Shown piece after piece: positions 1-8,999 of a stretch of DNA of 64,000 nt (position 1 is its first letter; every line of letters begins with the position of its first letter). The translations under genes were made by a program, and so were the position numbers. The DNA is from Microbacterium sp. SY138 (GTDB lineage Bacteria > Actinomycetota > Actinomycetes > Actinomycetales > Microbacteriaceae), in contig NZ_CP155793.1 of assembly GCF_039729145.1 (NCBI RefSeq), positions 3,720,001 through 3,784,000 of the forward strand, in the 5' to 3' direction. Below the pieces are notes generated by a model, which worked only from the letters and a program-made list of their open reading frames with translations, did not search any database and was not told where the DNA came from.

Positions 1-2532
1 CGGGGCGAGCGACGCCGCGCCGGCCGGGCACACGACGGGCGACAGTGTGCCGGTCCCGGAGAAGCTCTCCTCATTCACCGTCACGTTCGCGAGGGTGACG
101 TTGCCGGTGTTCGTGACCACGAAGGAATAGGTGATCTCCTGGCCCACCTGGTAGGCGTCCGGCGTGTTCGGGCTCGCCGATTTCACGACCGTGATCCCGG
201 GCACCGGGTCCGGCGGGACGACGACGGTCGACGGGGGCGACACCGGAGGCTCTCCGGTCGGCGGCGTGCCCGTACCGGTCGCGGTGTTCGTGACACCCCC
301 GGCATCGATGTCGGCCTGGGTCACGACATACGAAGCCGTGCAGGTGACGGTCGCGCCCGCGGCGAGCGATGCCGCGCCCGCGGGGCACGTGACCACGGGG
401 GGTGTCCCCGTTCCGGTGAATGCCGTCTCCGTCACCGTCACACCCGTGAGTGTGACGTTTCCGGTGTTCGTCACCAGGAACGAGTAGTTGATCGTCTCGC
501 CCGCTGCCGTGATCCGCGTGCGGTCGGCGGTCTTGGACACGGTCAGCGCCGGCGCCGAGACGACGGGGATCTCGACCGTGGACGGCGCCGACACGGGCGG
601 AGTGCCCGAGGGCGGGGTTCCCGTCGCGGTGGCGGTGTTGTCGAGGGAATCGGCGGTGTAGTCCGCAGCGGTCGTCGTGTACGACGCGGTGCACGTGATC
701 TGTGCACCCGGGATCATCGACCCGGCACCTGCGGGGCACGTGATCGCCGGAGAGGCACCGGTTCCGGAGAACGCCGTCTCATCGACCGTGACGTTCGTGA
801 GGGTCACGTTGCCGGTGTTGGTGACCACGAAGGAGTAGCCGACCGCCTGACCCGCTGCCGTGATCTCGGAGGTGTCGGCGCTCTTCACGAGGGTGATCGC
901 GGATGTCGCCGTCGACGGCACGTTGACGGTGGAGGGCGGGGAGACGGGAGGCACGAGGATGCCCGGCGGGACACCCGTCGCGGTGGCCGTGTTGGTGAGG
1001 GTCCCGCTGTCGATGTCGGCCTGGGTGAGGGTGTAGCTCGCGGTGCAGGTCGCCTGCGCCCCGGGAGCCAGAGGTGTCGTCGGACACACCGGGGTGGTCA
1101 TGCTCCCCGAGCCGGTGAAGGCGGTCTCGTCGACGCTGATGTCGGCGAGGGGCACGTCACCGGTGTTGGTGACCACGAAGGAGTAGTCGATGACCTGTCC
1201 TACTGTGAAGTCATCGGGCCCCGACGGCGATGCGGACTTGAACAGCGAGATCCCCGGGTTCGCCGCGGCGATGGTGAGGGCATAGTCCTCCACCTCGCCC
1301 ACCCCTCCCGCGCCCGTGGGCATGGAGGTGGTCAGGGCGGTGCCGCTGGAGATCCGGAACCGCGCGAAGGTCGGTCCCGCGACGGTCTGTGCGATGATTC
1401 CCGGCCAGGTGAGCGTGACCGAGGATCCGTCGGGCGTTCCCGCCGGGACCACCGCGGATGCCCCCTCGTTCGCGTCGAAGACGCCGTTGCGGTTGAAGTC
1501 GACCCAGCCGACCAGTGTCGCCGGCTGACCCGGCACCTTGTTCGACGCCAGCACCGACACCGAGTAGCTGCTGGTGATCCCTGCGGTGATCGGCCCGAAC
1601 GTCGCGACGCCGTTCTCGTCGTCGATGAACTGGTTCGGCGCGGTGCCGCCGACCTGATCGTCTCCGGTCGCGTTCGCGCTGTACTGCATCGCCGCCTCGG
1701 TGTCGGCTGACCACCCGAGGTAGGTGGCGGCATTCAGCTCGTGGGACACGGCCCCGTAGCCGGCCGGGGCATCGCCGTAGTCGTCGGGGATGGTGGCGCA
1801 GGAGGGCGTGAAGCCGTCGATGCCCTCGCCGCCTCCCTGCGCACGGTAGCCGCGCACGAGGATGTCGCTGGTCCCGGTGGTGGCCGCAGGCCCGCAACGT
1901 GGCGTCGGGGTATCCAAGCCGCCGGTCGTGTTGAAGTTCTCACCGATGGTGAGGACGGTGGGCGTGGCGGCGAGATCGATCCGCAGCTCGCCCGCCGCGC
2001 TGAAGGTCATCGGCCGGCAGGTGATCTGCACCGATGAGGGCCAGCGGTTCGTGCCGTCGCCGACGAAGGTGGTCCCGGTGATGCGGTGCACGAAGGTGTT
2101 GGCGGGGCACACGCCGGTCTGCACGTTGCCACGGCTCTCGTTGTAGACGGGACCGGTGATCCACGCGGGGTTCACGGTTCCCGTGACGGTCCCGGCGTTG
2201 CTCACGGTGATCGTGGAGCACTGGATGCTGAAACGCACGAGGATCGAGTTGGCGTTGGACGGAGAGTCGGCCGTGCGGTTCTCCGTCTGCACGCCGGTGA
2301 GCACCGAGTTCGACGGACACTCCGTCGGCGCGACGAGGTCTTTGTCGGATCCGACCGTGGCCGCTTCCGTGGAGGGTCCGAGATACAGCTGGGCGGCATC
2401 GCCCGGAGCCGCCGTGGCGGGCGACGCGGGCACGATCAGCGCGGTGAGCACGAGCGTCAGCAGTGCGGCGACGGCCCAGGGCTTGCGACGGTCACGGCTC
2501 GTACGACCATGATGAGTGGCTGGATTCCGCAT
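1..2532 (-). CDS. Secreted surface protein with GEVED domain and DUF11-like repeats (C-terminus cut off by window edge)
   Basis: An 844-codon frame that starts at 2532 and runs off the left edge without a stop, so the C-terminus is not visible. Residues 1 to about 42 form a Sec signal peptide: basic start, hydrophobic VAALLTLVLTALIV, then a small-residue cleavage region. Residues about 250-420 show the GEVED pattern (DYGDAP, GWVDFNRNGVFD, GEVEDY). From about residue 427 there are three complete copies and one partial copy of a repeat of about 117 residues (VTNTGNVTL, TCTASY, TQADID) of the DUF11/DUF7507 type, an Ig-like fold common in actinobacterial wall proteins. The ATG is preceded at 6 bases by GGAGGG. 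Inferred role: an exported stalk or adhesin; ligand and anchoring mode are unknown. No partner gene is visible in the window. Confidence 0.85.
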   Translation of the reverse strand, partial: MRNPATHHGRTSRDRRKPWAVAALLTLVLTALIVPASPATAAPGDAAQLYLGPSTEAATVGSDKDLVAPTECPSNSVLTGVQTENRTADSPSNANSILVRFSIQCSTITVSNAGTVTGTVNPAWITGPVYNESRGNVQTGVCPANTFVHRITGTTFVGDGTNRWPSSVQITCRPMTFSAAGELRIDLAATPTVLTIGENFNTTGGLDTPTPRCGPAATTGTSDILVRGYRAQGGGEGIDGFTPSCATIPDDYGDAPAGYGAVSHELNAATYLGWSADTEAAMQYSANATGDDQVGGTAPNQFIDDENGVATFGPITAGITSSYSVSVLASNKVPGQPATLVGWVDFNRNGVFDANEGASAVVPAGTPDGSSVTLTWPGIIAQTVAGPTFARFRISSGTALTTSMPTGAGGVGEVEDYALTIAAANPGISLFKSASPSGPDDFTVGQVIDYSFVVTNTGDVPLADISVDETAFTGSGSMTTPVCPTTPLAPGAQATCTASYTLTQADIDSGTLTNTATATGVPPGILVPPVSPPSTVNVPSTATSAITLVKSADTSEITAAGQAVGYSFVVTNTGNVTLTNVTVDETAFSGTGASPAITCPAGAGSMIPGAQITCTASYTTTAADYTADSLDNTATATGTPPSGTPPVSAPSTVEIPVVSAPALTVSKTADRTRITAAGETINYSFLVTNTGNVTLTGVTVTETAFTGTGTPPVVTCPAGAASLAAGATVTCTASYVVTQADIDAGGVTNTATGTGTPPTGEPPVSPPSTVVVPPDPVPGITVVKSASPNTPDAYQVGQEITYSFVVTNTGNVTLANVTVNEESFSGTGTLSPVVCPAGAASLAP

Positions 2533-2548
2533 GGGTCGCCCTCCGTTT

Positions 2549-2572
2549 TCTCAGCGTCACCGGAAGCTGAGA
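2549..2572 (-). promoter_or_regulatory. Leader hairpin before the surface-protein RBS
   Basis: On the minus strand TCTCAGC and GCTGAGA form a 7-bp stem with a 10-base loop in the 5' leader, directly upstream of the GGAGGG ribosome binding site. It could modulate translation or mRNA stability of the surface protein. No effect can be shown from sequence alone. Confidence 0.35.
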
Positions 2573-2580
2573 CTTTGCTC

Positions 2581-2609
2581 ACAGTAGCCGACGAATCCCC
2601 TGGGTCCAA
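2581..2609 (-). promoter_or_regulatory. Promoter of the surface-protein gene
   Basis: On the minus strand a -35-like TTGGAC (2604-2609) and a -10-like TACTGT (2581-2586) are separated by exactly 17 bases, which suits a housekeeping sigma factor. It would give a leader of about 40 bases that includes the hairpin at 2549-2572. Confidence 0.55.
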
Positions 2610-2689
2610 CCCCTTTTTTTATGCTGCGACCTCGGTGAAATCACCTCGACCCACCTCGATCCCTCCGCGGCATGCCGGAATACTTTCTT

Positions 2690-2717
2690 TTGAGTTATTC
2701 AAATGAAGAGGTATGCT
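2690..2717 (+). promoter_or_regulatory. Promoter and candidate autoregulatory operator of the Fur-family gene
   Basis: A -35-like TTGAGT (2690-2695), 16 bases, then -10 TATGCT (2712-2717), and 6 bases later the ATG at 2724: the geometry of a leaderless actinobacterial promoter. The -35 lies inside the near-palindrome TTGAGTTATTCAA (2690-2702), a plausible binding site for the regulator's own product. Binding is inferred from position and symmetry. Confidence 0.55.
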
Positions 2718-2723
2718 CGATGG

Positions 2724-3146
2724 ATGGAGACAGAACTCGACTCGGCGCTTCGCGTTGCCGGGTTGCGCGCGACCGCGGGCCGCGTCGCCGTTCTCGAGGC
2801 TCTCGACTCCATGGCCCATTCAGACGCGGAGCGGCTCTACCGTGCCGTGTCTGAGGTGCTGCCGACCACGTCGATCCAGTCGGTGCACAACATCCTCGCG
2901 GACCTGACGACGGCGGGCCTCATCCGCCGGATCGAACCGGCAGGCTCCGCGGCGCTCTACGAGCGGCGCATCAACGACAACCACCACCACGTCGTCTGCA
3001 CCTCCTGCGGTGCCATCGGCGATGTGGACTGCGTCGTCGGCGAAGCGCCGTGTCTCACCCCGTCCTCGACGGGGGGATTCACCGTCCAGACAGCCGAAGT
3101 CACCTTCTGGGGCCTCTGCCCCAGTTGCCAGAACGCCGCGCAATAG
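2724..3146 (+). CDS. Fur-family metalloregulator (CatR/PerR-like) next to catalase
   Basis: 140-residue Fur-family repressor: N-terminal winged helix (about residues 10-80, including TTSIQSVHNILADLTTAGLI), then the metal/dimer domain with a His cluster (HHH, about 87-89) and two CxxC pairs (about C92/C95 and C132/C135) that bind structural zinc in this family. The start at 2724 is preferred over an in-frame ATG at 2703 because the latter lies inside the promoter and the -10 TATGCT is 6 bases upstream of 2724. A catalase follows after 66 bases. In actinomycetes Fur paralogs beside catalase (CatR, FurA) sense peroxide, so this is most likely a peroxide-responsive repressor of itself and katA; a zinc or iron sensor cannot be excluded. 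Confidence 0.85.
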   Translation: METELDSALRVAGLRATAGRVAVLEALDSMAHSDAERLYRAVSEVLPTTSIQSVHNILADLTTAGLIRRIEPAGSAALYERRINDNHHHVVCTSCGAIGDVDCVVGEAPCLTPSSTGGFTVQTAEVTFWGLCPSCQNAAQ

Positions 3147-3212
3147 CAGTCCGCCGATCGCCCGTCCCCGGATGGGGGTAATCGTTGCGCCTGCGCGGAG
3201 AAGGAGAACACC

Positions 3213-4664
3213 ATGACGAAACCTGCCACCACCACGCAGGCCGGAGCCCCGATCGCGAGCGACACGCATTCGCTCACGGTCGGCGCCGACGGCCCCACCG
3301 TCCTGCACGATCACTACCTGGTCGAGAAGATCGCGGCCTTCAACCGCGAGCGGGTGCCGGAGCGCAACCCGCACGCGAAGGGCGGCGGCGCGTTCGGCGA
3401 GTTCGTCGTCACCGAAGACGTGTCGGCCTACACGCGCGCGGCCGTCTTCCAGCCGGGTGCGGCCAGCGAGACCCTCATCCGCTTCTCCTCCGTCGCCGGG
3501 GAGCAGGGCTCGCCCGACACCTGGCGTGACGTGCGCGGGTTCTCGCTCCGCATGTACTCCGACGAGGGCAACCTCGACATCGTCGGCAACAACACCCCGA
3601 CGTTCTTCCTTCGCGACGCGATCAAGTTCCCGGACTTCATCCACTCGCAGAAGCGCCTCGGCGACTCGGGTCTGCGCGATCCCGACATGCAGTGGGACTT
3701 CTGGACGCTGTCGCCGGAGAGCGCCCACCAGGTCACGTATCTGATGGGAGACCGCGGCCTGCCCCTCAGCTGGCGGCACATGAACGGCTACGGCTCGCAC
3801 ACCTACTCGTGGGTCAACGCCGCAGGCGAGGTCTTCTGGGTGAAGTACCACTTCATCTCGCAGCAGGGCGTCGAGGCGATGAGCAACGAAGAGGCCGAGC
3901 AGCTCGCCGGGTCGGACGCCGACCACTACCGGCGCGACCTCTTCCGGTCGATCGCCGACGGTGAGTTCCCGAAGTGGGACCTGTACGTGCAGATCATGCC
4001 CTACGACGAGGCCAAGGCGTACCGGTTCAACCCGTTCGACCTCACCAAGACCATCTCGAAGAAGGACTACCCGCGCATCAAGGTCGGCACGCTGACCCTG
4101 AACCGCAACCCGGAGAACTTCTTCGCACAGATCGAGCAGGCCGCCTTCTCGCCGGGGAACCAGGTGCCGGGCACCGGCATCTCCCCGGACAAGATGCTGA
4201 TGGGGCGCATCTTCGCCTACCCGGACGCGCAGCGCCACCGCATCGGCCCGAACTACAACCAGCTGCCGGTGAACCAGCCGCACGCGAGCGAGACGCGCAA
4301 CTACCAGCACGAGGGCTCGATGCGCTACCAGTTCAACGACGCCGCGCACCGCACCTACCAGCCGAACTCCTATGGAGCAGCAGGAGGCCCGGAGGCCGAC
4401 CCGTCGAAGGGCATCGAGGTGAACTGGGAGGCCGACGGCGAGATCCAGCGCTCCGCCGCGACCCTGCACCCCGAGGACGACGACTTCGGGCAGCCCGGCA
4501 CGCTCTACCGCGAGGTGTTCGACGCCGAGCAGCGGGCACGTTTCCTGGAGACGCTCACCGGCCAGGGGCGTTCGATCACCGTCGACGCCATCCGCGAGCG
4601 CTTCTTCCAGTACTGGACGAACGTCGACGCCGCACTCGGCGCCGCGCTGCGCGACCGCGTCTGA
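3213..4664 (+). CDS. katA: Monofunctional heme catalase
   Basis: 483 residues, the usual size of small-subunit (clade 3) catalases that convert H2O2 to water and oxygen in the cytoplasm. Visible are the distal heme His in [13 protein letters not shown] (H54), the catalytic Asn in [11 protein letters not shown] (about 126), long conserved stretches ([20 protein letters not shown]) and the heme-ligand Tyr in [12 protein letters not shown] (Y336). AAGGAG precedes the ATG by about 8 bases. It follows the Fur-family gene and is probably repressed by it or cotranscribed. A strong intrinsic terminator lies just downstream. Confidence 0.95.
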   Translation: MTKPATTTQAGAPIASDTHSLTVGADGPTVLHDHYLVEKIAAFNRERVPERNPHAKGGGAFGEFVVTEDVSAYTRAAVFQPGAASETLIRFSSVAGEQGSPDTWRDVRGFSLRMYSDEGNLDIVGNNTPTFFLRDAIKFPDFIHSQKRLGDSGLRDPDMQWDFWTLSPESAHQVTYLMGDRGLPLSWRHMNGYGSHTYSWVNAAGEVFWVKYHFISQQGVEAMSNEEAEQLAGSDADHYRRDLFRSIADGEFPKWDLYVQIMPYDEAKAYRFNPFDLTKTISKKDYPRIKVGTLTLNRNPENFFAQIEQAAFSPGNQVPGTGISPDKMLMGRIFAYPDAQRHRIGPNYNQLPVNQPHASETRNYQHEGSMRYQFNDAAHRTYQPNSYGAAGGPEADPSKGIEVNWEADGEIQRSAATLHPEDDDFGQPGTLYREVFDAEQRARFLETLTGQGRSITVDAIRERFFQYWTNVDAALGAALRDRV

Positions 4665-4685
4665 TCCTCGCGATCACCGGAACGG

Positions 4686-4725
4686 AAACGGCCTCCCGGA
4701 GACTTCGGTCTCCGGGAGGCCGTTT
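4686..4725. terminator. Bidirectional terminator between catalase and TetR genes
   Basis: A perfect 18-bp inverted repeat (4686-4703 and 4708-4725) closed by a TTCG tetraloop; the A3 and T3 flanks suit either strand. It sits between the convergent katA and TetR genes. Confidence 0.85.
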
Positions 4726-4751
4726 CGTCGTCCCCGGCACTGCCGGGCGCG

Positions 4752-5411
4752 TCAGGCGCCGACCGGCTCCGGTTCGGGGACGATCGCCTCGAACGCCACC
4801 TCGCCCGCCGGGGTCATCCACGCCCGCAGCATCGCGCGGATGGCGCCGGCCATGTCGATCGACCGGTCGAACAGCCACTGGGTCTGCAGACCGTCCATGG
4901 TCGCGGTCAGGCGCAAAGCCGCGTCGTGCGGATCGATGTCGGGTCGCAGCTGACCGGACGCGATGGCGAGCGCGATCGCCTGTCCGGTGCTCGAACGGAT
5001 CCTCTCGTAACGGCGCCGGAAGTACTCGTGCGCCGGGTGATCGGCAGCCGACGCCTCGGACGACAACCGCACGAAAAGCTCGATCAGACCCGGCACGAGA
5101 CGGTTGTGGTCGGCGAGGTCGACCATTCCGCGCAGCACGCCCATACCGCCGTAGCCGCGGGCGTAGGGACGGAAGCGGTCGCGATCCTCGATGTCGCGGG
5201 CTTCGAGCACGGCTTCGAGCAGGGCTTCCTTGTCGGCGAAGTGGTGCAGCAGTCCCGCGCGTGAGATGCCGCACACCGCGGCGATCTCGAGGATCGTCGC
5301 CGAGAGGAAGCCGCGTTCGGCGAAGTGGTCCGAGGCCACGCGGATGATCTCCTCGCGGCGCGCTCGGCCGTTCGCGTATCCGCGCCCTCGCAGCGTCGTC
5401 GCATCAGCCAT
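4752..5411 (-). CDS. TetR/AcrR-family transcriptional regulator
   Basis: 219 residues starting at MADATTLRG; a longer in-frame start at 5489 would overlap the divergent promoter region and is disfavoured. The N-terminal 15-65 region is a TetR helix-turn-helix (REEIIRVASDHFAERGF, AAVCGISRAGLLHHFADKEALL); the C-terminal ligand domain is variable. It is divergent from the GH3 glycosidase-MFS-hydrolase operon, so it most likely represses that operon, with a glycoside or aglycone as inducer. The inducer is not predictable. No strong Shine-Dalgarno motif is seen. Confidence 0.85.
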   Translation of the reverse strand: MADATTLRGRGYANGRARREEIIRVASDHFAERGFLSATILEIAAVCGISRAGLLHHFADKEALLEAVLEARDIEDRDRFRPYARGYGGMGVLRGMVDLADHNRLVPGLIELFVRLSSEASAADHPAHEYFRRRYERIRSSTGQAIALAIASGQLRPDIDPHDAALRLTATMDGLQTQWLFDRSIDMAGAIRAMLRAWMTPAGEVAFEAIVPEPEPVGA

Positions 5412-5433
5412 GGGGGAAACCGTAGCACCGCTC

Positions 5434-5462
5434 TTGACAAAACCGACACAAGTGTAGATATT
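5434..5462 (+). promoter_or_regulatory. Promoter of the GH3 operon with candidate TetR operator
   Basis: TTGACA at 5434-5439 is a consensus -35; TAGATA (5455-5460) or GATATT (5457-5462, 17-base spacing) can serve as -10. Between them ACACAAGTGT (5447-5456) is a small palindrome (ACAC/GTGT), so a bound TetR dimer would block RNA polymerase. The region is shared with the divergent TetR gene. Confidence 0.5.
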
Positions 5463-5536
5463 TAACCGAACCACCCGCCGCACCCGCACCGCCCGCCGTA
5501 CCCGAAAGACCCGCCGTACCGAACGAAGGAGTTCCC

Positions 5537-7558
5537 GTGAGCGCGATCGCGCACCCGTACCAGGACCGCACCCTGACCGTGGATCAGCGTGTCGAGGACC
5601 TGCTCACCCGAATGACGCTCGAGGACAAGGCGGGGCAGATGTTCCAGCCGATGGCGACCCTCGGCGACGACCTCGACGCCCCCGGCCTGTTCGGCTCCCC
5701 GTCGATGCGCACCATCATCGACCGTGGCATCACGCACGTGAACATCCTGCAGGCCCCGTCGGCGCGGGAGATCGCCGCATGGCACAACGCCCTGCAGGAG
5801 GAGGCCCGGCGACGCGGCCTCGGCATCCCGTTCTCTCTGTCGAGCGATCCGCGTCATTCGTTCTCGAACAACCCGGCCGCCGCGCTCATCGCCGGCCCCT
5901 TCTCGCAGTGGCCGGAGTTCCTCGGTTTCGGCGCCATCGACGACCCCGAGCTCACCCGCCGCTTCGCCGAGGTCGTGCGTCGCGAGTACCTGGCCGTCGG
6001 CATCCGCACCGCCCTGCACCCGCAGATCGACCTCGCCACCGAGCCGCGCTGGGCGCGGGCTTCCGGCACGTTCGGCCAGAGCGCGGAGGTGACCGGGCGT
6101 CTCGGCGTCGCCTACACGCTCGGGTTGCAGGGCGACGAGCTCGGAGCCGAATCGGTCTCGGCCATGGCCAAGCACTTCCCCGGGGGCGGCCCCCAGCTCG
6201 ACGGCGAGGATCCGCACTTCTCATACGGCCGCGAGCAGGTGTACCCGGGCGGACGATTCGACCTGCACCTGCAACCGTTCCGCGACCTGCTGGCCGCCGG
6301 CGTCTCGCAGATCATGCCCTACTACGGCATGCCGATCGGCACCGAGTACGAAGAGGTCGGCTTCGGCTTCAACAAGCAGATCATCCAAGGCCTGCTGCGT
6401 GACGAGCTGGGCTTCGACGGGATCGTGTGCACCGACTGGGGCATCCTGTCCCGCACCTTCTGGGGTGTGGAGTCGCTCACCTACGACGAGCGGATGATGA
6501 AGTCGCTCGATGCCGGTGTGGACCAGTTCGGCGGTGAGTTCAACCCGAAGGCTCTGATCGGGCTCGTCCGGGCGGGCTCGGTGCCCGAGTCCCGGCTCGA
6601 CACCTCGGTGCGCCGGCTGCTGCGTGAGAAGTTCCGTCTCGGGCTGTTCGACGACGCACGGTTCGTCGATGTCGAAGCTGCGGATGCGATCGTCGGTCGG
6701 GAAGACGCCCGCGCCGCCGGACTCGAGGCCCAGGCACGTTCACTCACGTTGCTCACGAACGGCGGCGGGGCGGCGCATCTGCCGCTGCAGGGGCGCCCGA
6801 CCGTCTACGTCGAAGGCCTCGACCCCGTCGAGCTCGCCGGCTGGGCCGATGTGGTCACCGACCCCGACCGCGCTGACGTCGCGATCGTGCGCACCGACGC
6901 CCCGTGGGAACCACGCGGCAACGGGGCCGACATCGAATCGTTCTTCCGCGCCGGATCCCTCGAGTTCCACGACGACGAACTCGCGCACCTGCGCGATCTG
7001 GCCGCCCGCGTGCCGCTCGTGCTCGACGTCTACCTCGATCGTCCGGCGATCCTCGCCCCGCTTCTCGACGTCGCCTCGACGATCATCGCGAACTACGGCG
7101 CATCCGACACCGCGCTCGTGAATGTGCTGTTCGGCGCGGTGGAGCCCCAGGGGTCGCTGCCCTTCGAGGTGCCGTCGTCGATGGAAGCCGTGGCGGCGAG
7201 CCGCCCCGACGTGCCGTCGGACACGGTCGACCCGTCGTTCGCGTTCGGCCACGGCCTCCGGTACCTCGACTGGTCGCCTGCCGCACGACCCGACCCCGCG
7301 TCCACGACGATCGAGATGGCGGATGTCGCCGCACCCGGCGGACGCTTCGACCTCACCAGCGCGACCGTCGCCCAGGTGCTCGCCGATGCCGAGGCGCTCG
7401 CGATCATCGCCGAGCTCGTCCCCGAACTGCCGGGCAACCCCATGCTCGCCGCAGCGCAGAACATGCCGCTCGACACCGTCCTCGGCTTCGCCGGCGCCAC
7501 CCTGCCGGCCGAGACGATCGACACGCTGCGCTCCCGCCTGGTGGCGCTCCCCGCCTGA
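5537..7558 (+). CDS. Glycoside hydrolase family 3 (beta-glucosidase-like)
   Basis: 673 residues, GTG start with AAGGAG 7 bases upstream. The N-terminal TIM-barrel domain has KHFPGGGPQ and the nucleophile Asp in GFDGIVCTDWG (D300); the C-terminal alpha/beta sandwich follows (about 380-580) and ends with FAFGHGLRY, typical of GH3. No signal peptide is seen, so it probably acts in the cytoplasm on imported glycosides. About 95 residues follow the GH3 core (VAQVLADAEALAIIAELVPELPG) and are seen in some actinobacterial GH3 enzymes. It is cotranscribed with an MFS transporter. Specificity (glucoside, xyloside or arabinoside) cannot be assigned. Confidence 0.9.
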   Translation: MSAIAHPYQDRTLTVDQRVEDLLTRMTLEDKAGQMFQPMATLGDDLDAPGLFGSPSMRTIIDRGITHVNILQAPSAREIAAWHNALQEEARRRGLGIPFSLSSDPRHSFSNNPAAALIAGPFSQWPEFLGFGAIDDPELTRRFAEVVRREYLAVGIRTALHPQIDLATEPRWARASGTFGQSAEVTGRLGVAYTLGLQGDELGAESVSAMAKHFPGGGPQLDGEDPHFSYGREQVYPGGRFDLHLQPFRDLLAAGVSQIMPYYGMPIGTEYEEVGFGFNKQIIQGLLRDELGFDGIVCTDWGILSRTFWGVESLTYDERMMKSLDAGVDQFGGEFNPKALIGLVRAGSVPESRLDTSVRRLLREKFRLGLFDDARFVDVEAADAIVGREDARAAGLEAQARSLTLLTNGGGAAHLPLQGRPTVYVEGLDPVELAGWADVVTDPDRADVAIVRTDAPWEPRGNGADIESFFRAGSLEFHDDELAHLRDLAARVPLVLDVYLDRPAILAPLLDVASTIIANYGASDTALVNVLFGAVEPQGSLPFEVPSSMEAVAASRPDVPSDTVDPSFAFGHGLRYLDWSPAARPDPASTTIEMADVAAPGGRFDLTSATVAQVLADAEALAIIAELVPELPGNPMLAAAQNMPLDTVLGFAGATLPAETIDTLRSRLVALPA

Positions 7559-7562
7559 CTCT

Positions 7563-7618
7563 GTTCTGCACGACCTGTTCTGTCCAGCCAGTTCTGCCCC
7601 GCCCGTTCTGCCCGACCT
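7563..7618 (+). repeat. Four tandem copies of a 14-bp repeat between GH3 and MFS genes
   Basis: Four head-to-tail 14-base units start at 7563, 7577, 7591 and 7605. Each begins GTTCTG; the consensus is close to GTTCTGCCCGACCT, with the first and last units most alike. The array fills nearly the whole 78-base gap, immediately upstream of the MFS ribosome binding site. The function is unknown: it may be a slippage product, an RNA spacer or a protein-binding array. Confidence 0.8.
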
Positions 7619-7636
7619 GAGAGGACCACGACGACG

Positions 7637-8953
7637 ATGTCTGGAACGCCCGCAACCCCCGAGAGCACCGTCCCCGAGAGCACCGTCCCGATCACGGAGA
7701 CGACGTTCATCCGCACCGCCGCCGGCAACGACGACCCGCCCCCGCCCCTCAAGGGGATCCGGCGCCTGCTCGGCTGGATCATCCCCGCCAACCTCGGCAT
7801 CTTCCTGATCTGGGGCGCGGTCCCCGGCATCCTCCTCCCCCAGCAGGTCACGATCACGCTCGGCGAGGAGAACAAGGTCGCCAACCTCGCGATCATCGCG
7901 ACGATCGGTGCGTTCGCGGCGATGATCGCGCAGCCGATCGCCGGGCAGATCTCCGACCGGACGCGTTCCCGCTTCGGCCGGCGTGCACCGTGGATGATCG
8001 TCGGCGTCCTCGCCGGAGGCCTGGCCCTGGTCGGCCTCGCCTTTGCGGACTCCCTGGTCGGCATCGCCATCGCGTGGACTCTGGTGCAGATCGCGTACAA
8101 CTTCGCCCAGGGCCCGCTCTCCGCCGTGATGCCCGACCGCGTGCCCCTCAAGCGCCGGGGAACCTTCGCCGCCCTCTCCGGCATCGGCCTCATGGTCGGC
8201 TCGCTCGGCGGTCAGATCGTCGGCTCCCTGTTCTTCAACAGCATCGCCGCGGGCTACGTGGTCTTCGCGGTCTTCGCCCTCGTCGTCATCACACTGTTCG
8301 TCGTGTTCAACCCGGACTACTCGAGCGAACGGATCACGCCCGAGCCGTTCGACCTCAGCGCGTTCCTGCGCACCTTCTGGGTCAGCCCGATCAAGCACCC
8401 CGACTTCTTCTGGGCGTTCCTCGGCCGCCTGCTGCTGTTCACGGGCTACTTCTCCGTGACCGGATATCAGCTCTACATCATGACCGACTATCTGCACATC
8501 GAGAAGCCCGAGACGGTCATCCCGCTGGTCGGGCTCCTCAGCCTCGCCGGCATCCTGATCTCCACGATCATCTCCGGTCCACTCTCCGACAGGGTCGGGC
8601 GACGCAAGCCGTTCGTGTTCGCCTCGTCGGTGGTCACCGGTCTTGCACTGCTGCTGCCGTGGATCTCACCGACGATCGAGGCGTGGATGATCATGTCGTT
8701 CATCGCCGGGCTCGGGTTCGGCATGTTCCAGGCCGTCGACACCGCACTGATGAGCGAGGTGCTCCCCTCGGCGCAGTCGTTCGCGAAAGACCTCGGGGTC
8801 GTGAACATCGCGGCCACCCTGCCCCAGACGCTGGCCCCCGGAGTCTCGGGTCTGATCGTGATCGCATTCGGCTTCGCCGGGCTCTTCCCCGTGGGCATAG
8901 TCCTGTCGGTGCTCGGCGCGTTCGCGGTGTGGCCGATCAGGTCGACGCGCTGA
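7637..8953 (+). CDS. MFS transporter, GPH/SLC45-like sugar permease
   Basis: 438 residues with about 12 hydrophobic segments and a Pro-rich cytoplasmic N-terminus (about 45 residues). The loop between TM2 and TM3 reads SDRTRSRFGRRAPWM, matching the GxxSDRxxxxxGRRxPW signature of GPH and SLC45-type sugar:cation symporters, repeated as SDRVGRRKPF between TM8 and TM9. GAGAGG precedes the ATG. As it lies between a GH3 hydrolase and an alpha/beta hydrolase it probably imports the beta-glycoside that GH3 cleaves. Substrate not known. Confidence 0.88.
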   Translation: MSGTPATPESTVPESTVPITETTFIRTAAGNDDPPPPLKGIRRLLGWIIPANLGIFLIWGAVPGILLPQQVTITLGEENKVANLAIIATIGAFAAMIAQPIAGQISDRTRSRFGRRAPWMIVGVLAGGLALVGLAFADSLVGIAIAWTLVQIAYNFAQGPLSAVMPDRVPLKRRGTFAALSGIGLMVGSLGGQIVGSLFFNSIAAGYVVFAVFALVVITLFVVFNPDYSSERITPEPFDLSAFLRTFWVSPIKHPDFFWAFLGRLLLFTGYFSVTGYQLYIMTDYLHIEKPETVIPLVGLLSLAGILISTIISGPLSDRVGRRKPFVFASSVVTGLALLLPWISPTIEAWMIMSFIAGLGFGMFQAVDTALMSEVLPSAQSFAKDLGVVNIAATLPQTLAPGVSGLIVIAFGFAGLFPVGIVLSVLGAFAVWPIRSTR

Positions 8954-8999
8954 TCCCGCACCTGACGCCGCCGTCCAGGAACAGGGCCAAGATGGAGAG

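Noticed and set aside
2703..2723. Upstream ATG of the Fur-family gene
   Set aside because: It lies within the promoter between -35 and -10; 2724 fits a leaderless start.
2820..4469. 549-codon minus-strand frame
   Set aside because: Antisense to katA and the Fur gene; low-complexity, no recognisable domain, no RBS.
4752..5489. Longer TetR start at 5489
   Set aside because: It would place 26 extra codons over the TTGACA promoter region; the fold begins naturally after the start at 5411.
6740..8497. 585-codon minus-strand frame
   Set aside because: Shadow of the GH3 and MFS genes; spans the 14-bp repeat array and lacks domains.
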